Below are positions 48,421-61,654 of a stretch of 64,000 bases of DNA, in pieces. A model generated the notes under the pieces. That model saw only the letters and a program-made list of their open reading frames with translations, ran no database searches and was not told where the DNA came from. Source of the DNA: Tremella fuciformis (Eukaryota > Basidiomycota > Tremellomycetes > Tremellales > Tremellaceae); assembly GCA_032768795.1 (NCBI GenBank), contig CP136491.1, positions 2,604,001 to 2,668,000 of the forward strand, read 5' to 3'. The stretch's first letter is position 1, and the number at the start of each line of letters is the position of its first letter. The position numbers and the translations under genes were made by a program.

Positions 48421-51400
48421 ATGGCCGGCGTGGTCGCGGCCTGGGGAGCACAACCACTTCCGATGTCGTCCGGCTCCATCTCCCGCCGCAGGGTCGGCTC
48501 GCTCAGTGCTGGACAGCTACAGCCGCTGGACACGACAAGCATAAGGATGCCCTCGAATCAGTGAGTCTGCCCATCATGAAGAATCCTCGACAATCGATTC
48601 TCGCCGCGTCTCGGCCGGTCACGAGTGTTTGCTGACGCGTGGCAGGCCAAATGCGTTGGCGCTCAAGACAGCCGCACTGTCATCCAGCAGGACGCTGCAC
48701 CAGCAGTGCTCCCAGCTTCGGAAAAAGCTCAGATGCGTCGAGGGCTTCAAACCGTATCTGGGTGAGTGTACTCGCCGAGTCGCCCATCAAGCCTTGCTGA
48801 AACGCCCAGAACAACCGCCAGGGGCGGCACCTCTCGACATCGTCGCCTTCCTGTGTCACATCTTTCGGCTGGGGGCCTCGCTATGTCACCTATACAACGT
48901 CCTCATCCCTGCCTTCTCAGATCCCTCCTCGCCCCTCTACGTATCCGACCTTCCCGCCCCCACCCCCATACCGGTCGAGGTTCCCAATTTTTACGACTCT
49001 CCAGACGGTGTCAAGAATTGGGCAAAGCTGCCGCAAAATGCCAAGTCGTGCCAAAAGTACATTGCCGTCTTCATGATGACCATGAAGCAGCGACGAGAGG
49101 AGGGCAGATGGCACGGCGAAATGTGGGCTCTGCATGAGCTCTGGGGCAAGACCGCAACTGCCGACGGTCAAGATATCACAGGATTCGACTCGACCAGTTT
49201 TCTCAAGGTCCTCAAGACCGTTGAGGACATGGTGGATGCCTTGCCGGCATCTGCGTTCACACCCGCTTCACCGACAACCCCATATACCGCATCATCCGGT
49301 AACATGTTCGCTAGCGGCTCTGTCCGGAAGTCCACGCGGCAATCCCACGAGTTGCCATTCACCATGGGCGGCTCCGGAAATGGCGTCAACACATTCGCCC
49401 TCATGACGGCCAGCATGAATGGTGGAGTACACATTGCGGCCGACTCGCCAACGGCAGAGGAAATGCAGCGCGGATTGTCAATGTCATCTCTTGATGCCAA
49501 CGCCTTCAAGAGCGTCGAGGAGTTGGTCCAGAGCGAGAAGAACTACGTGCAGGATATGGAGATCCTCGTGCGGTGCCAGACCGAGATGGTCGATGCAGAT
49601 CTCATCTCCCCGGCCACCGCTCATCTCATGTTCTCCAATACTAGCAAAATTCTGGACTTTCAAGTGAGTCCGGCACCAATTGACCGGTCAACTTTGTGCT
49701 GATACTTGAAGCGCAAATTCCTCGTCAAGCTGGAGACGGAATACGAGCCGATCGCAGAAGGGCAAGATCCATCAGCCTGGAAAGAGGGACGATGGGGTCT
49801 GCCGTTCGTCAACAGTGAAGCCGACTTTGACTGCTACGCTCCGTACTGCGCAAACTACCTCAAGGCGATCAATCTCGTCAACGAGCAGATGCCACGTTTG
49901 ATGGTAAGTGTCGGATCTCTACATTCGATGTAGGCTGACAACGCAGCGTGGCGAGGAGCTTCCACCTTCTCAGCGGCCGTGTCTCCATCCCGAGCGCGAG
50001 CTACAGGCATATATGATCAAGCCCATCCAGCGTATCACAAAGTACGGGTTGCTCCTGGACGCCATTCTGAAAGCGACTGCAAAATTCGACTATCCATATC
50101 GAGCAGAGCTTGAGGAAGGCGCGACCGCCGTCCGTCGCATCGCCGCCCACATCAATGATATCACCGACCACGAGGCCAAGCAGGCTACAGTTGCCGAGTT
50201 GATCGAGCGCGTTGACGATTGGAAAGGTCACGAGTGGGACAAGTTTGGTGACTTGTACCTTGACGATCACTTCAACGTCATCAAGGCCGATCAGCCCAGA
50301 GAGTATCATGTCTTCCTCTTCGAACGCATGTTGCTGTGTTGCAAAGAGATCGTCCCCGACAAGAAGGACAAGAAGGCCGCGAAGAGCGGCAGCATGCTCC
50401 GCAAGGACAAGACCAACTCGAAGGCCCTGCCTGTCAAACGGCCCTACAATCTCAAAGGTCGTATCTTCGTGTCGAATATCAAACACGTCGAGCTACAACC
50501 GCCGAGTGACAGAGGCGAGACCCCTAACTTGATCGGTAGAAACGCGGCTGACAGCGCAGATCCCTCTGGCGGATGGCGTGTGGCTATATCGTGGACCGTA
50601 CCTGCGAGGCAGTTATATGAAGATGCCCGAGACTCTTTCGTCATGGCCGGCAAGAGCGAGGAGTACATGAAGAAGTGGGCCGACAAAATCTGGGACTTTG
50701 CCGAGAAGGAGAGGCAGAGGTCGGAAGAAGCGAGACTGGATCGCATGTCACAATCCTCCCGACCCTCGTCGTCTTCCGACCAACGGTACATGCACTCGTC
50801 GTTCGCGCCACCCACGCCGGGATCCGAAACGCCCCCATTCTCCTTCAATATGGCTCCTCCAGTGCCCACATCATCGGCATACGATGATGACGATGCGACG
50901 ACATCAGGCTACCGATCTGGCCGATCTACGCCGTCTATCGGCACTGCCACTGGCTACATGGGCACCGCTCCAAGTCGAAGAGTACAGAGTCAGCAGGCCA
51001 TGCCGACAGATCGACAGGCGGAGCTGCGAGCAAGGGCCATGACGGAAGACCAGTTCGGCCCTTCCATGACTCAGTGGCGGTCGCAGCAGCAGCCCATGAT
51101 GCCACCGCCGTTGCCTCGCCTCACGTCGGCCATGTCTGCCATGTCGACGTCGTCCGAAGCGTCGTTTGGCGGCCCATCTCGCTCCGCGCGACAAATGTCA
51201 TCCTCTCGCCTTGGCTCTCTCGGTCGCGCCGCCGAGGAAGACGAGGAGGATACCGCGGTCTACTCGTACAACCCCGGCTCGGCATCGGGCTTAGTCTCTG
51301 CACGGACAGCACCGCCTATGGGGCAATTCATGGCCGCGCGAGGCATGCAGCGTGCTCCTTCGCATGGCGGGCTACCCATTGGCGGCCCGTCCATTCCGCA

Positions 51401-52111
51401 CCCACCGCCGTTGCGCTCGCGATCGGCCTCCAGTCCGCAGGTGTACCAGTTGCCCAAGGTATCCGCCGGCCTCCCTGGCGCCCCTGGGTCCGGGTGGATC
51501 CAGGAGACCATCGAAGAGGTCCCGCCGCCGAAAGAGGATTTCAAAGAGCCCAATATGCTCAGCACGAGCTCATCGAGCAGTCTCGTAGGCGGCACTGTTT
51601 ACTTTACGAAGCGCCTCTCAGCTGGCAAGCGCAGCAGCGGCGATTCGCAGTCGACCGAGACCAGCACCGAGGCCAGCAGCCACTCGCCCGCCACGCCCTA
51701 TGCTGCGCACGGCGACTCGCTCGCCCGCGGCGGCACACCTGTCTCTCGGCAGAACTCGGGCGACGGTATCATCGTCGTCACGATCCATTGTGGTCGTGTG
51801 AGTCCCGTCCCCCTTCTCTTTCCCGCTGCTACCAGCCTATACATAGTCTGCGGTAGAAACGTCGCTGACGCGTGCAGGACCGACTCCAAGTGGCCATCAC
51901 GCGCGACATCTCCTACGCTTCCCTCCTCGCCAAGGTCATTAAGAAGTGCCAGCTGTGCGCCAAGCCAGGCGCGTTCAACCCCGCCAAACCTAAAGTCTGG
52001 TACTCTGACGAGGGCGAGTGGATGTCGCTCCTCAACGACCTGACGGTGGGCGACATGTTTGCCGCGATCGACGATACGGGCCGCAAGACGGTCGACGTGC
52101 GGGTGCAGTGA
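48421..52111 (+). CDS. CDC24: Cdc42 guanine nucleotide exchange factor Cdc24
   Basis: Six exons (48421-48560, 48646-48761, 48810-49663, 49712-49903, 49947-51797, 51878-52111) encode 1128 residues. Order: calponin-like N-terminal domain (LDIVAFLCHIFRLGASLCHLYN), DH domain (SVEELVQSEKNYVQDMEIL through MIKPIQRITKYGLLLDAIL), PH domain (REYHVFLFERMLLCCKE onward), a long Ser/Pro-rich linker and a C-terminal PB1 domain (VAITRDISYASLLAKVIKKC, ending VDVRVQ). That is the fungal Cdc24 layout, in which PB1 binds the scaffold Bem1. It activates Cdc42 for polarity, budding and mating. The ATG is the first in a frame that joins exon 2 correctly. Confidence 0.96.
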
Positions 52112-52511
52112 GCCGCTATGCCGACCGGGCGGACGTGCGGACCGGTCGATCTGACGTATCTGACGTATCTTGTGAATCTGGGACATGCGGTATCGGACGA
52201 GCCGAGACGACAATTCATTGTTTATCAAGTAGCCATCAGACATATCATATCTTGTATCCATTGTTCATTACTTTTTTGCTTTGCTTTGCTTTGCTATATA
52301 CTTTGCTGGACCCGGGGGACTCGTAGTGGACTGGACCGGACATAGAAGTTGCGCAGACGAAATGTGACGTACGTACGACGCAGATGCAGAGACAATACAG
52401 CACATATCTACAACACAACACAAGTACAGCACTTACTCTACACAGATCCCGCACATCCAATGAATGCAATGTTGACAGATGGACACACGAGCAGCTCAGA
52501 TGATTGACCGA
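52112..52511. other. Convergent intergenic region between CDC24 and the RING/TRAF gene
   Basis: 400 bp between facing stop codons. It contains a TTTGC pentamer run near 52272-52294 and AT-richer sequence than its surroundings, as expected for two 3' UTRs. No gene seen. Confidence 0.5.
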
Positions 52512-54582
52512 CTAATGCGAAGAAAGCGGGAGCGAGGGGCCGGGCGAGAGGGAACCCGCTGCGCCCACGCCTCCGCCTCCGCCGGTGCCGGTGCCGCTGA
52601 CCGAGGGGCGCTGGCGGCGAAAGGCGACTGGGACCGTCAGGCTGATACGTCTTCCCCTCAACCCCCTCACCGAGCCCCTGCGGCCCGGCCCGTTCAGCTG
52701 TTCTTCGGCCGGCAGGCCCATGGGCAGTCCGCGGGGGTAGCCCCTGCCGGCGGAGACGAGGGACGAGGTGCTCTCGCCCGCGATGCGCGGCATGGGCGAG
52801 AAGACGACGCTCTCGGGGATACTGGACGTGTCTTCGTCCGGGTCGACGCCGAGGTCGCGCAGGGGGCGGAGGACGGTATCGGGTCCGGGGATGACCAGGC
52901 CGGTCGTGGTCGTGACGGGAGCGGAAGCGCCTGGTGCTGGTGCTGGGGCTGGGGCTGGGAAGGTGAAGCTGTTTCGAAGAGGCGTACGTGCGGGCGGGTC
53001 TAGCATGACCTCTGCGGGTTAGCCTTGGCGGCACATTCGGTGATGTGCTTGAGACGCACGCATTCGCAGAGTGTTCACGATCGCCTGCAGCCGTCCGACT
53101 TCCTCCAGCACACGGAGTGTCTCTGTCATGGTCCGCCTGTCATCGTCAGCCTGGTTCTTTGGTCTGGCAGAGACAAATGCTGACACTTCGCTCTGCCTCT
53201 CCATGCTGTCCATGCCCACTGCAAGATTCCCGACCACTCGTGTAAGCGCGTCCAGACTCTCGCCGATCGTTTGCGGTGCAGGGGACAGCCGGGCCGCGGC
53301 ATAGTCCGCAAAAGTATCGAAGGACCTGAAAGAATGCCTCAATCTGCGCGGACGCGGAGCAGATGCTGTGGCCTCCGGAGCCGGGGCAATTTGAGAAGGA
53401 GAGAAGGGCTGATTCAGGTCGCCCGAGGACGACGCACGGTCCAGCCCGGTGTCGGCTGCGCGACTCTCTGATTGGTCCGGAATGTTCACGTCACCCTGAA
53501 TGGCTGCTTCCTGAGGGCGAGCTGGGACGGCAAGCCGATCCGTGTGGACGAGTTGTTCGAGGGCCGAACGCCGCTCTACCCAAGTGCGCGGAGTGTACAT
53601 CCCGGCGCGGCCCTGCTGCGACGTGGTGGCGCTCAGCTCGCGTCGGGCATCGCGCTCTCGCAGCTCGGCCACCTCCCGTCCGATGAAGGCGAGCTGCTCC
53701 TCGAGCGCTTTGGCCCTGCGCTCGGCGGCGGTGAGGCGGGCGTCGTTCTCAGTGATGAAAGACGCAAGCTTTTCGAACGGGCATTGCGTGAGGTGTCCGG
53801 CGAGCTCGTCGCGCGGGACGACGTCCCCGCAGCCGCGGGCGTGGTGCGGGCATACGACGAGGGCCTTGGGACAGACCCAGGTGTGCAGGCTCAGGTTGGC
53901 GCCTGTCCTCAGCTCCAGCTTGATGTAGATGAAGCGGTACTCACACGTCTCTCCGCACCCGTCACACGTCGTTGGAGCCGGCTCGGCCTGGCCATCCCCA
54001 TGCAGCGCGGCGTGCGCGGTCTGGTCCTTGAACGTGAGGAGGACGCCGCACTTGTCGCACCCCATCTGGCGCTGGAAGCAGTCGTACGCCCGATGGTGGG
54101 CGAGCCGCTGGCGCGCCATCGAGAGACCGCACTCGTCCGACTGACAGGTGACCAGCGCCTTGGGGCACGACTTGGCGTGCGGCAGGAGGACGCCGCGCTG
54201 CATGACCTTGCCGCACTCGGGCGCGGCACACCGGACTTTGAGCTCGTCGAGCATCTGCGTGTGTCAGTGGGGCATGGAGGGGCATGGGGTAGACTCACGA
54301 GCTTGACCAGCCTCTCGGTGTCTCGGAGGTTGCTCGTCCCCAGGGCGCTCCTGTCGATGGGGCACTGCGGCTTCTCCGCGAGCGCCCTGGTGATGCACTC
54401 CCTGCAAAAGGTGTGCTTGCACGAGGTGGTCGTGACCGGGTCGACCAGTGCCGACTGGCAGATTGCGCAGAGCTGTCCTCAGCAAAGGTTTTTCAGAACT
54501 GTAGACGAGAGGAGCTAACCAAGTTGGGGTCGAGCGGCTCGACATAGTCGTAGACGACCTCGTTGTGATGGTGAAAAGGCAT
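52512..54582 (-). CDS. RING and TRAF-type zinc-finger protein, probable E3 ubiquitin ligase
   Basis: Five exons (54520-54582, 54299-54472, 53945-54254, 53060-53902, 52512-53011) encode 629 residues. The RING finger spans LCAICQSALVDPVTTTSCKH, TFCRECITRAL and KPQCPID (CxxC, CxHxxCxxC, C..CxxD). TRAF-type zinc fingers follow with spaced Cys and His: CPKALVTC, CFQRQMGCDKCG, CDGCGETC, HTWVCPKALVVC and LTQCPFEKL. A coiled coil (RLTAAERRAKALEEQLAFI) and a disordered Pro/Ser-rich tail complete it. No MATH domain is visible. The 42-nt intron 53903-53944 splices cleanly inside a zinc finger. Substrate unknown; it sits between the Cdc42 GEF gene and a RhoGAP gene. Confidence 0.88.
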
Positions 54583-54916
54583 TGCTACAAAAAGCTGCTG
54601 GTCAGATTCTTGACGGCGTGGGGAACAGGTCGTGCTCTTGGAGAAGAATCGAGAACAGGTTTCACGACTCACTCGACGGTCTCTTATCCAGAACAGTACG
54701 AAGAATGAAGAGGTAACGAAGAGTGAACAGTGGGATGATGCTGATGGATTGTGTGCATGGCCATGGTCCGAGCGTCGGCCAGGCACCCGACCTGAAACAC
54801 TCGGACACTTGCCACTTTTGGATCTTGAAACACCTAGGAATACATCCCAGTACATACAGTACATCTACAGATACCATTGTACTGTACTCGTAGCATGACA
54901 AGACAAGCAAGATCAC
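54583..54916. promoter_or_regulatory. RING/TRAF gene upstream region and RhoGAP 3' flank
   Basis: 334 bp between the RING/TRAF start codon and the RhoGAP stop codon. No gene or distinctive site recognised. Confidence 0.35.
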
Positions 54917-57900
54917 TCACGCCTCGGCAAACACCTGAGGAGCATTGTCCACCATCCATTGTACAGACAAGGCCTTGCCGGCCATGTCACCGAATTCCCT
55001 CGTCGGATCAGACGACCGCATGAGCGTGGCTGGTCGTCAGCGACGCGACCAATCATCTCTACTTGAAGCGAACTCACGCCCAAACACCACGCCGAGATTC
55101 TGCGACGTCATCAGATTCACGGCCGAGTGACTAGTTACGCGATTCAGATGCAGCATGAGGACCTTGAGCGTGGCATAGTGCTCCTTCGGCAGCTCCTTGA
55201 GCAGGGCGCACAGCGCCGCGTGCTTGTTGTGGGCATCACGGATGGCTGCAGTGTCAGCCAGTCGGTCCCCGAGGAACAACAGGCAACACTCACTGGCAGC
55301 AGCGACAAAGCTCTCATGTAGTTGATGGGTCAAAAGAGGGTTCGGCAGGGATCGGAAATACGTCTTGAGGACGCTCGTCACGCTAGAGATGTCATTGAAA
55401 GCCTCGATATCCGCCAGATCGAAAGAGTCGTAGTCGCCACGCTCGAATAGCTGGGTGATCTGTTTCGACTGGCTCGAGCCGCCCGTTTTCCGGTAGATGC
55501 CTTCGTATTCCATGCCCACAGCTTCCACAGCTTCAATGCATTTCGTCACAATGACCGGCACTGGCAGCTTGTCGTTGTCCACTTGTTCCGTAAGTTCGCG
55601 ACCAAAGAGAGACGGAGCTGCAGATCAGCTAGGCCAAACAAGCTAGACGGCGCCTGCTCACCTGCCGGTCCGTCGTTGGCTTCCGGTGGCAGACTCCTAA
55701 CACCGGGGCAAGATCGCGGCAACTTCTCTCCGCATTTCGAGTGACAAACGATGCCGCACACTGAAGATGAGCTAAGAACCGGGACGCGGTAGCATGACAC
55801 ACAAGAACACTTGACTTCCTGCAAACCCCACATCTTCTCGCCGCACACTTCGCATTTCGTGAAGCGCATGGTTGAATGTTGACTGAATTGATGGTCCCGC
55901 AGACCGAATTCTGTGCTGGGCCGTTGACTACCGCCCGACCCATTTTTGAGAAGGATTGGGCGGCTGATGCTTGCACTGGCCGTACTGGCATCGGGGCCCT
56001 TGGATGACTTGTACCACTTGAATCGCCGTGCTGGGACCGATTCGACCGGCTCGGGCTTGCTGACTTTGACGACACGTGCAGTCTCCTCTGGCACTTCCTG
56101 CAAGGTCGAGGCGGCGGTGTTGAGGGAAGACATGGAAGGCGAAGCAGCCGGATGTCCGAGCCCCGTGCGAGATGACTTGGAGAAAATGGTTGGTCGTTGT
56201 CGAGAGATTTGCTCTTGCATCGCCTCAGATTGACGAGTGAGCTGTGCATTGAGTTCGGCGAGTTCATCGTTCTTGGCGGCAAGCGCGGTCGATTCCTCGA
56301 GGAACTGCTCGCGCGACTCGCGAAGTTCGGCGATCTCGCGCTGCAGAGCTTCGCGCTGCGCCGTGAGTGGTTCGAGCTCCTCACGGTATTGCTCCTTGAT
56401 GGTATCGAGCCGATGAGTGAGTGATTGCCCAAGGGTAGCAGCAGTCTCTTCTGTCGGCTCGAGGCTGAGGGTCAGTGCTGCTGATAGACGAACGAGTATG
56501 ATGTTGACGGACCTGTCACGCTTCGCGTGTAACTCCTCAACTTCCGCCAGTGTCATGTCTCTCTGGGCACGCAAGCGCGAGATGTCCCTCTCCAACCCTG
56601 TCAGGCTATTGGCGAGATCGTTTGACCTCCTGCGCATGTTCTCCTGTCTCCGCTCATCGCCGCTCATCACAGACAAGCGTGCCGTTTGGGCATGCACTTG
56701 CGCACGGAGCTTGTACACCTCGGCCTCCAAATCCCTGCGGATGGACACCTCCTTGTCATACTCCTCACCGGCGACAGTCAGCCCTTCGCTATACTGCTGA
56801 CTTGTTCGCTATCATGTCAGCATGGTGCACGACCAAGATTGGCTCGGCCTACTTTGGCTCCCGTATATTTGCGATTCAGTGAAGCAAGAAGATCTTTCAG
56901 GTCCTCCGCCTCTGAAAGCATACTTGACAAAAGCGACAGATCAACTGTCACTGATTCTTGTTGATTGTGCTTGGCAGTGGCGATCAGCTCTGCCAGCGAA
57001 GAGAATGCACTGTCCGGGCCAAGTCTGGAGCTGATGGAGATATTGGATTCGGCAGAAGTCTGACGCGTCCGCAGATACCGTGGGGACATCGAGTCATTCG
57101 GAGAAAGTCTCGAGCGCGATGGCGAGCGAGACCGTGACCCGCTAGCCTCTGCACCCATGGGGCCGCCAGCGGCAAGATGGTCCATTTGTGGGCTACGAGA
57201 AATGCTGGGCGCAGATTCTTTCGCTGGTGATTCCGGCGGCGACGAAGAAGACCCGGCCACCGCGCCCACAGGGTCATGATGACCATTTGGCAACGAAACA
57301 GACGGCTGTGGCATCGGTGTCTTGTTTGGCGACTGGTCGATCCCGTTGAGAATGAGAGCAAAGTCCGAATCCGAGGATGAAAAGGACATGGGTGGCAGAT
57401 TCGGCGGCATGGAGGTTCTTGGACTCTCGGTCAGGTCAGCGACCAACACCTCAGTCTCGTTCGTTTCGTGCTTCGGGGGTACAGCAGGTACTTCATCGTC
57501 GGAGCTCGATTCGCGGGAGCTGGTCGGCGCTTGGCCCGTTGGTTCGGGCCGCGGGAAGTCGGTGATAGCTTGGTCTGACGAAGAACTGGAACGAGGCCGG
57601 GAACCTTGAGTCTTATTTGCTTTGACCGCAGTTGAGGCGGATGAGGTAGGACGATTAAAAGGGAAAGCAGTCCCATTGATCTGCGAGGGCGTTGGAGATG
57701 AGGGCGACCGTGGTGGCTCATTTTGGAGATCGGTGAAGGAAGCTCGAAGGGGGGACGGAGGTAGAGGCGACATGCGGGGCTCGATCGCGAACGTCAAATT
57801 TGCAGCATCCATATTAAACGACATGGCGGGATTGATTGACCTTCTGCGGTCGGCTTTGGAGGTGGTAGGTACACCCAGACCATTAGTCGTGGCGGTTCCA

Positions 57901-59273
57901 ATGGGCCCAACACCTAAACCTATGGTGTCTGGTCTTGGACCCGTCGATGAGAAGGATGGGCGCTGGGACAGGTTCAAGGAAGAGGAGGATGCCCCCGGAC
58001 GACTCGAGGAGGGTTGTCTGGGTTGGGGATTGCGTTCGATCGATCCCTCTGTTCTCGCACGAACATGCCCGTCCCCGGGCGAGGCGGACAGCGGGGCGTT
58101 CTCTGGTGGTTGGCGTATCGAAGACGGTGATGCTGCCCTGGCAGTGAATTGATCGGCGCTGAACGCTCTCGCTCTGCCTTCACTCTCCACGGCTTCGGAA
58201 AGCTGTGGAAAGCCATTGACGTGATTTTGCGTGGAGGTATTAGTCTGCGAGACCAGTGTTGCTGGAAACTCGGTCGAGCTGACGGAGGGGGTGATCTGGG
58301 GAGAGGTGCCAGGCGATTGATGAGACGGGGGTGGGGGAAGGTTCGGCGAGGTGAGATATGACGAGCTCGAGTGGACCGGCGATGTTTCGCCTTTCGGCCC
58401 GACGTCTCTGTCGCCCCTACGAGTCGACTCGTCCCGCGAAGTCGCATCTTTCTCCTTCTCCTTCCTGGCGGCACGCTGTCGCTTGGCCTCGGCATGCCTT
58501 CTACTCCGAGCGACGCGTTCGTTGTGACACGACTGCTGGTCAGGGCCCATACGTCTGGGCCAAGCGGAAGAGCTCACCATGCAATATATGCCTTGGCTGG
58601 TCTTTGCAAAGACAAGCTCCTCTATTCGCCGCTTGCACGTCCGGCATGTGAAGCAGTGTGCGTGATACGACTCGTCGCCCGTCATGATGGCCTCCTCCGT
58701 GATGGGCTGCTTGCAGACATAGCACTGCTGGGTCAACAAGGTGCAGCAGAGGCCAGTCTTTACACACCTGGTACGAGCAGTTGCCACACACGGGGTTCCC
58801 GTCTCCGAGCAGGAGGAGGTTGGTATCTGCCGAGACGCGCTCTTTGCACTTGGCACACCTGAAGCAGTCGACGTGCCACAGGGACGAGCTGTCGCAATGA
58901 GTCCGGCATACCGAGGGCAAGAGGGGGAGGGGACGTACCCAAAAGCGACGACCACGCCGCCGCCGTCCTGGTCTATCACCAGCTGGCATCCGCCGCACTT
59001 GGCCTCCATGTCGCCCAAGTTGGGCAGACTATCTCCCGTCGCCTTGGCCTGACCTGCGGGTATGACCGTGCTGGTCGCGCCGTTGATCTGAACCGGGGTG
59101 GAGAACGCATCGATCGTCGCAGGAGTCGAAAAGGCCGACGCATGGTGCTGCGTCGGCGTCTGCATCTGCAGGGCTGGGGAGAGGACTGCCGGCGCCGACG
59201 AGGAGGGTTTGGGATGCGGCGACGGTGCCCTGTCCAGTGCGGCGGATATAAGTGGTGCCTCTGGTGCGGCCAT
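54917..59273 (-). CDS. LIM-C1-RhoGAP protein (Rga-type)
   Basis: Ten exons encode 1315 residues: 58939-59273, 58768-58888, 58578-58727, 56853-58532, 56513-56808, 55803-56464, 55662-55760, 55294-55617, 55078-55245 and 54917-55029. Two LIM domains come first (CGGCQLVID ... HVDCFRCAKC; CYVCKQPI ... HAHCFTCRTCKRR). A Ser/Pro-rich linker, a coiled coil, a C1 domain (FTKCEVCGEKMWGL ... CGIVCHSKCGEK) and a RhoGAP domain follow. The GAP arginine finger is in YEGIYRKTGG, and the fold closes with NLGVVFGPTLMRS. Such proteins switch off Cdc42/Rho1-class GTPases at growth sites. All nine introns keep frame. Confidence 0.95.
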
Positions 59274-60132
59274 GCCGCTCGCGATCCTTTATGTTGCGCA
59301 GTGGTGAGAGGTGGACGGCGGTCGACCGACCGCAGCCGCGATCGAACCTCTCGTACTGCCTCCGAGGTGAGCGAGGTATTGGACGCCGCAGCCAGCAGCG
59401 GGTGGCGTTGCTCAGGTCGTGATCGTGTTCGTTTTCGTGTTCGTGGTGGTCGAGCTCGTTGTCGCTGTCGCTGTCGTTCCAGAACCCCGCTCCCCGTGCT
59501 GCCCCGTCGGTGACCTTCCTTGACAGGTGTCCTTTGCTTTTACTCGTGAGACGCGTCCGGCCGGGGTCCTTTTTCCCCTTGCCTCTCGTTGATTTCGTCG
59601 TTTGGTCGTTTGTCGTCTATGCTATGAACAGTCGTGGGTGCTCGTCGTTGTCGTCTTGCTGCTAGCAGCGTGGACAATGTACGCTCTCAGTCGATGGTAT
59701 TGGGGAGTCGAGGAGAAGAAGAGAGAGAGTTGGAGCAAAACTCTAAAAAAGGACCAACGACCGAGGCGTTCTCCCCCGGTGGTGGATGGTTGCGCGATCG
59801 AGAGAGAGGGGCAGAGTTCAAACAGCTTTGACTTTGGATTTCGGCGCGGCGTTGCTGGTTCCCTTCTGGTGTTCCATGGGTTATTACAGAACAAGTCTAC
59901 GTTGCTAATCGTAGTCATGTATATGTATGCACAGGAGTGAGTGACTGTAGATGGGTGGTGAGATGATTTCAGGGCCGATTGTGATTCGAGGCGCGTGCAC
60001 CCATTCATCCCATCTACAGTTACATTTACCTCAGGGTTCCCATTCCAACACTCTGACTGCATCTGCATCTGCTGCATCTTGCATGTCTGCCCATTGCAGC
60101 AGCTCGCGAGCGTTGATTGTTCACAACACCGA
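59274..60132. promoter_or_regulatory. RhoGAP promoter region and BUD21-like 3' flank
   Basis: 859 bp upstream of the RhoGAP start. On the minus strand (the RhoGAP sense strand) it contains long purine-rich and alternating GA/CGA sequence near 59400-59480. Short frames have no coding character. It should hold the RhoGAP promoter and leader and the 3' UTR of the next gene. Confidence 0.4.
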
Positions 60133-61473
60133 TCACCGCGCCGAGGAAAAAAGGGACGCGCCCTTCCGACGACGACCATCCACCAGTCCGCGTCCAGGAA
60201 CACCGACACCGCTCTTCTTCATCGCAGTCTTGATAAACGTGTTCCTGACTCCGGTCGTACGCAGGGCACCGGGCTTGATCACTGGTGGAAGCGGCGAGTT
60301 GGTATCGAGCACCGTAGGAAGGAGATGGAGCGTCTTGTCATCCCTGCGACACGGTCAGCTGACTTTCCGCTGTCGCGACAGGGGCGACACTGACGAGAGC
60401 GCCCGTGAGCTGGGGGCGGGCCGGGCGGCGGCCTTCTGTCGCTGGCGCTTACGCTTGAGTGCCCGGTCGTTCGGCTTGGCCGATTGGACGGTTGCCTGCG
60501 CAGCCTTCTTCTCCGCCTGGGCCCGAGCGGCCGCATCGAGCACGTGCTGAGGCAGAGGCTTGACCGCGGAGTGATACGGCGTGAGGTCGAACGACTCCTC
60601 CTCGGCGTCTTGCGTGTCGGCTGCGGTGGCGGTGACGATTGGCGCAGAGGATGTCTGTTTGAGGGCAGACTTTGGTTTCCTGGGAGCGAGACCGGCGCGA
60701 GCCTCGGCGGCTTCCATGGCTGCTTGCATGCGCTCTCGCATTTTGCGCTCGGCATCGGTGAGAGGACCGTCCTCGAGCGTCTCGGAGTAATCGGACTCGT
60801 CGCCATCCTCTTCCTCGTCTCCGTCTTCGTCTTGTTCCTCGTCTTTGTCATCTTCTTCATCCTCGTCTTCGTCATCCTCGCCCATGTCATCCTCTTCGTC
60901 CTCGTCGATGTCGTCAGACTCGTTTCCAGACACATCATCATCGCTCTCATCCTCGCCATCCGCCATGGCTGCCTCCATCCTCCTTCTCAGCCTCAACGTG
61001 GCCTCATCCTCGTCCTCATACTCTGCGCCGTCCGGCGCCCTGGGCTTGCGCTTGCCCTTCCTCGCTCTGGTCTCGGCCTCTTCTTTCTGCTTGGCCTTGA
61101 GAGCCGCAATCTTGTCCGATCTAAGTCTGGCCGCATGTCGCTTCTGCCTCGCACGTCTGTCCTATCAGCGCCCCCACTCCCCGTTAAGCAAGAAACGAGC
61201 TCACTCGGCCTCTCTCTGCTCTTCCTCTACTCTGTGTTCTTTGCCCTGGGCGAGACCAACAGCTTCCGGCGCATCGTCGCTGTCCTCGTCCTCGTCCTCG
61301 TCCTCGTCGTCTTCGGAAAAGGCGGCTCGAGGGACGGACAGCCGACTCGGCCCCGCTTCGGGCGCAGCGCCCACCTCGTCGCCATCGCTGTCATCTGCAA
61401 ACGTCGTCTTGCGGCCCTTGACACCGGCGACGATACCCACGGGCCGAGTTCTCGCGCGCTTAGGCTTGGGCAT
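60133..61473 (-). CDS. UTP16: U3 snoRNA-associated protein, BUD21/UTP16-like
   Basis: Three exons (61205-61473, 60395-61156, 60133-60343) encode 413 residues. The N-terminus is basic (MPKPKRARTRPVGIVAGVKG), the middle carries long Asp/Glu tracts, and the C-terminus has DDKTLHLLPTVLD, VRNTFIKTAMKKSGVG and GRRKGASLF. A C-terminal VRxxF motif after acidic tracts is what I recall for the U3_snoRNA_assoc family, part of the small-subunit processome that matures 18S rRNA. Assignment rests on architecture and the C-terminal block, so it is moderate. The last intron (60344-60394) is needed to reach that block. It is divergent from the next gene across 181 bp. Confidence 0.7.
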
Positions 61474-61654
61474 ACTGGCTGTGAAAGCTAAACACCGTGC
61501 GGTGTGCTGAAAGAGCGACGCTCGTAGCAACGGCAGCTGAAATTTTGCTTCCGCGCGGAGCCCCGCCATGCTTCGGAACCGCCTGTCCAGCTGTTCAGCT
61601 CAAGCTGGCGTGTCGTCCAGCTCCTGTTCCTCACCCAGTCGCGCAGCGGGAAAG

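Noticed and set aside
52272..52294. TTTGC pentamer run
   Set aside because: Only about four units in a 3' intergenic region; ordinary simple sequence.
53012..53062. GC donor at the end of the RING/TRAF exon
   Set aside because: The nearby GTGCGT donor preserves phase with acceptor CGCAG and needs no exception.
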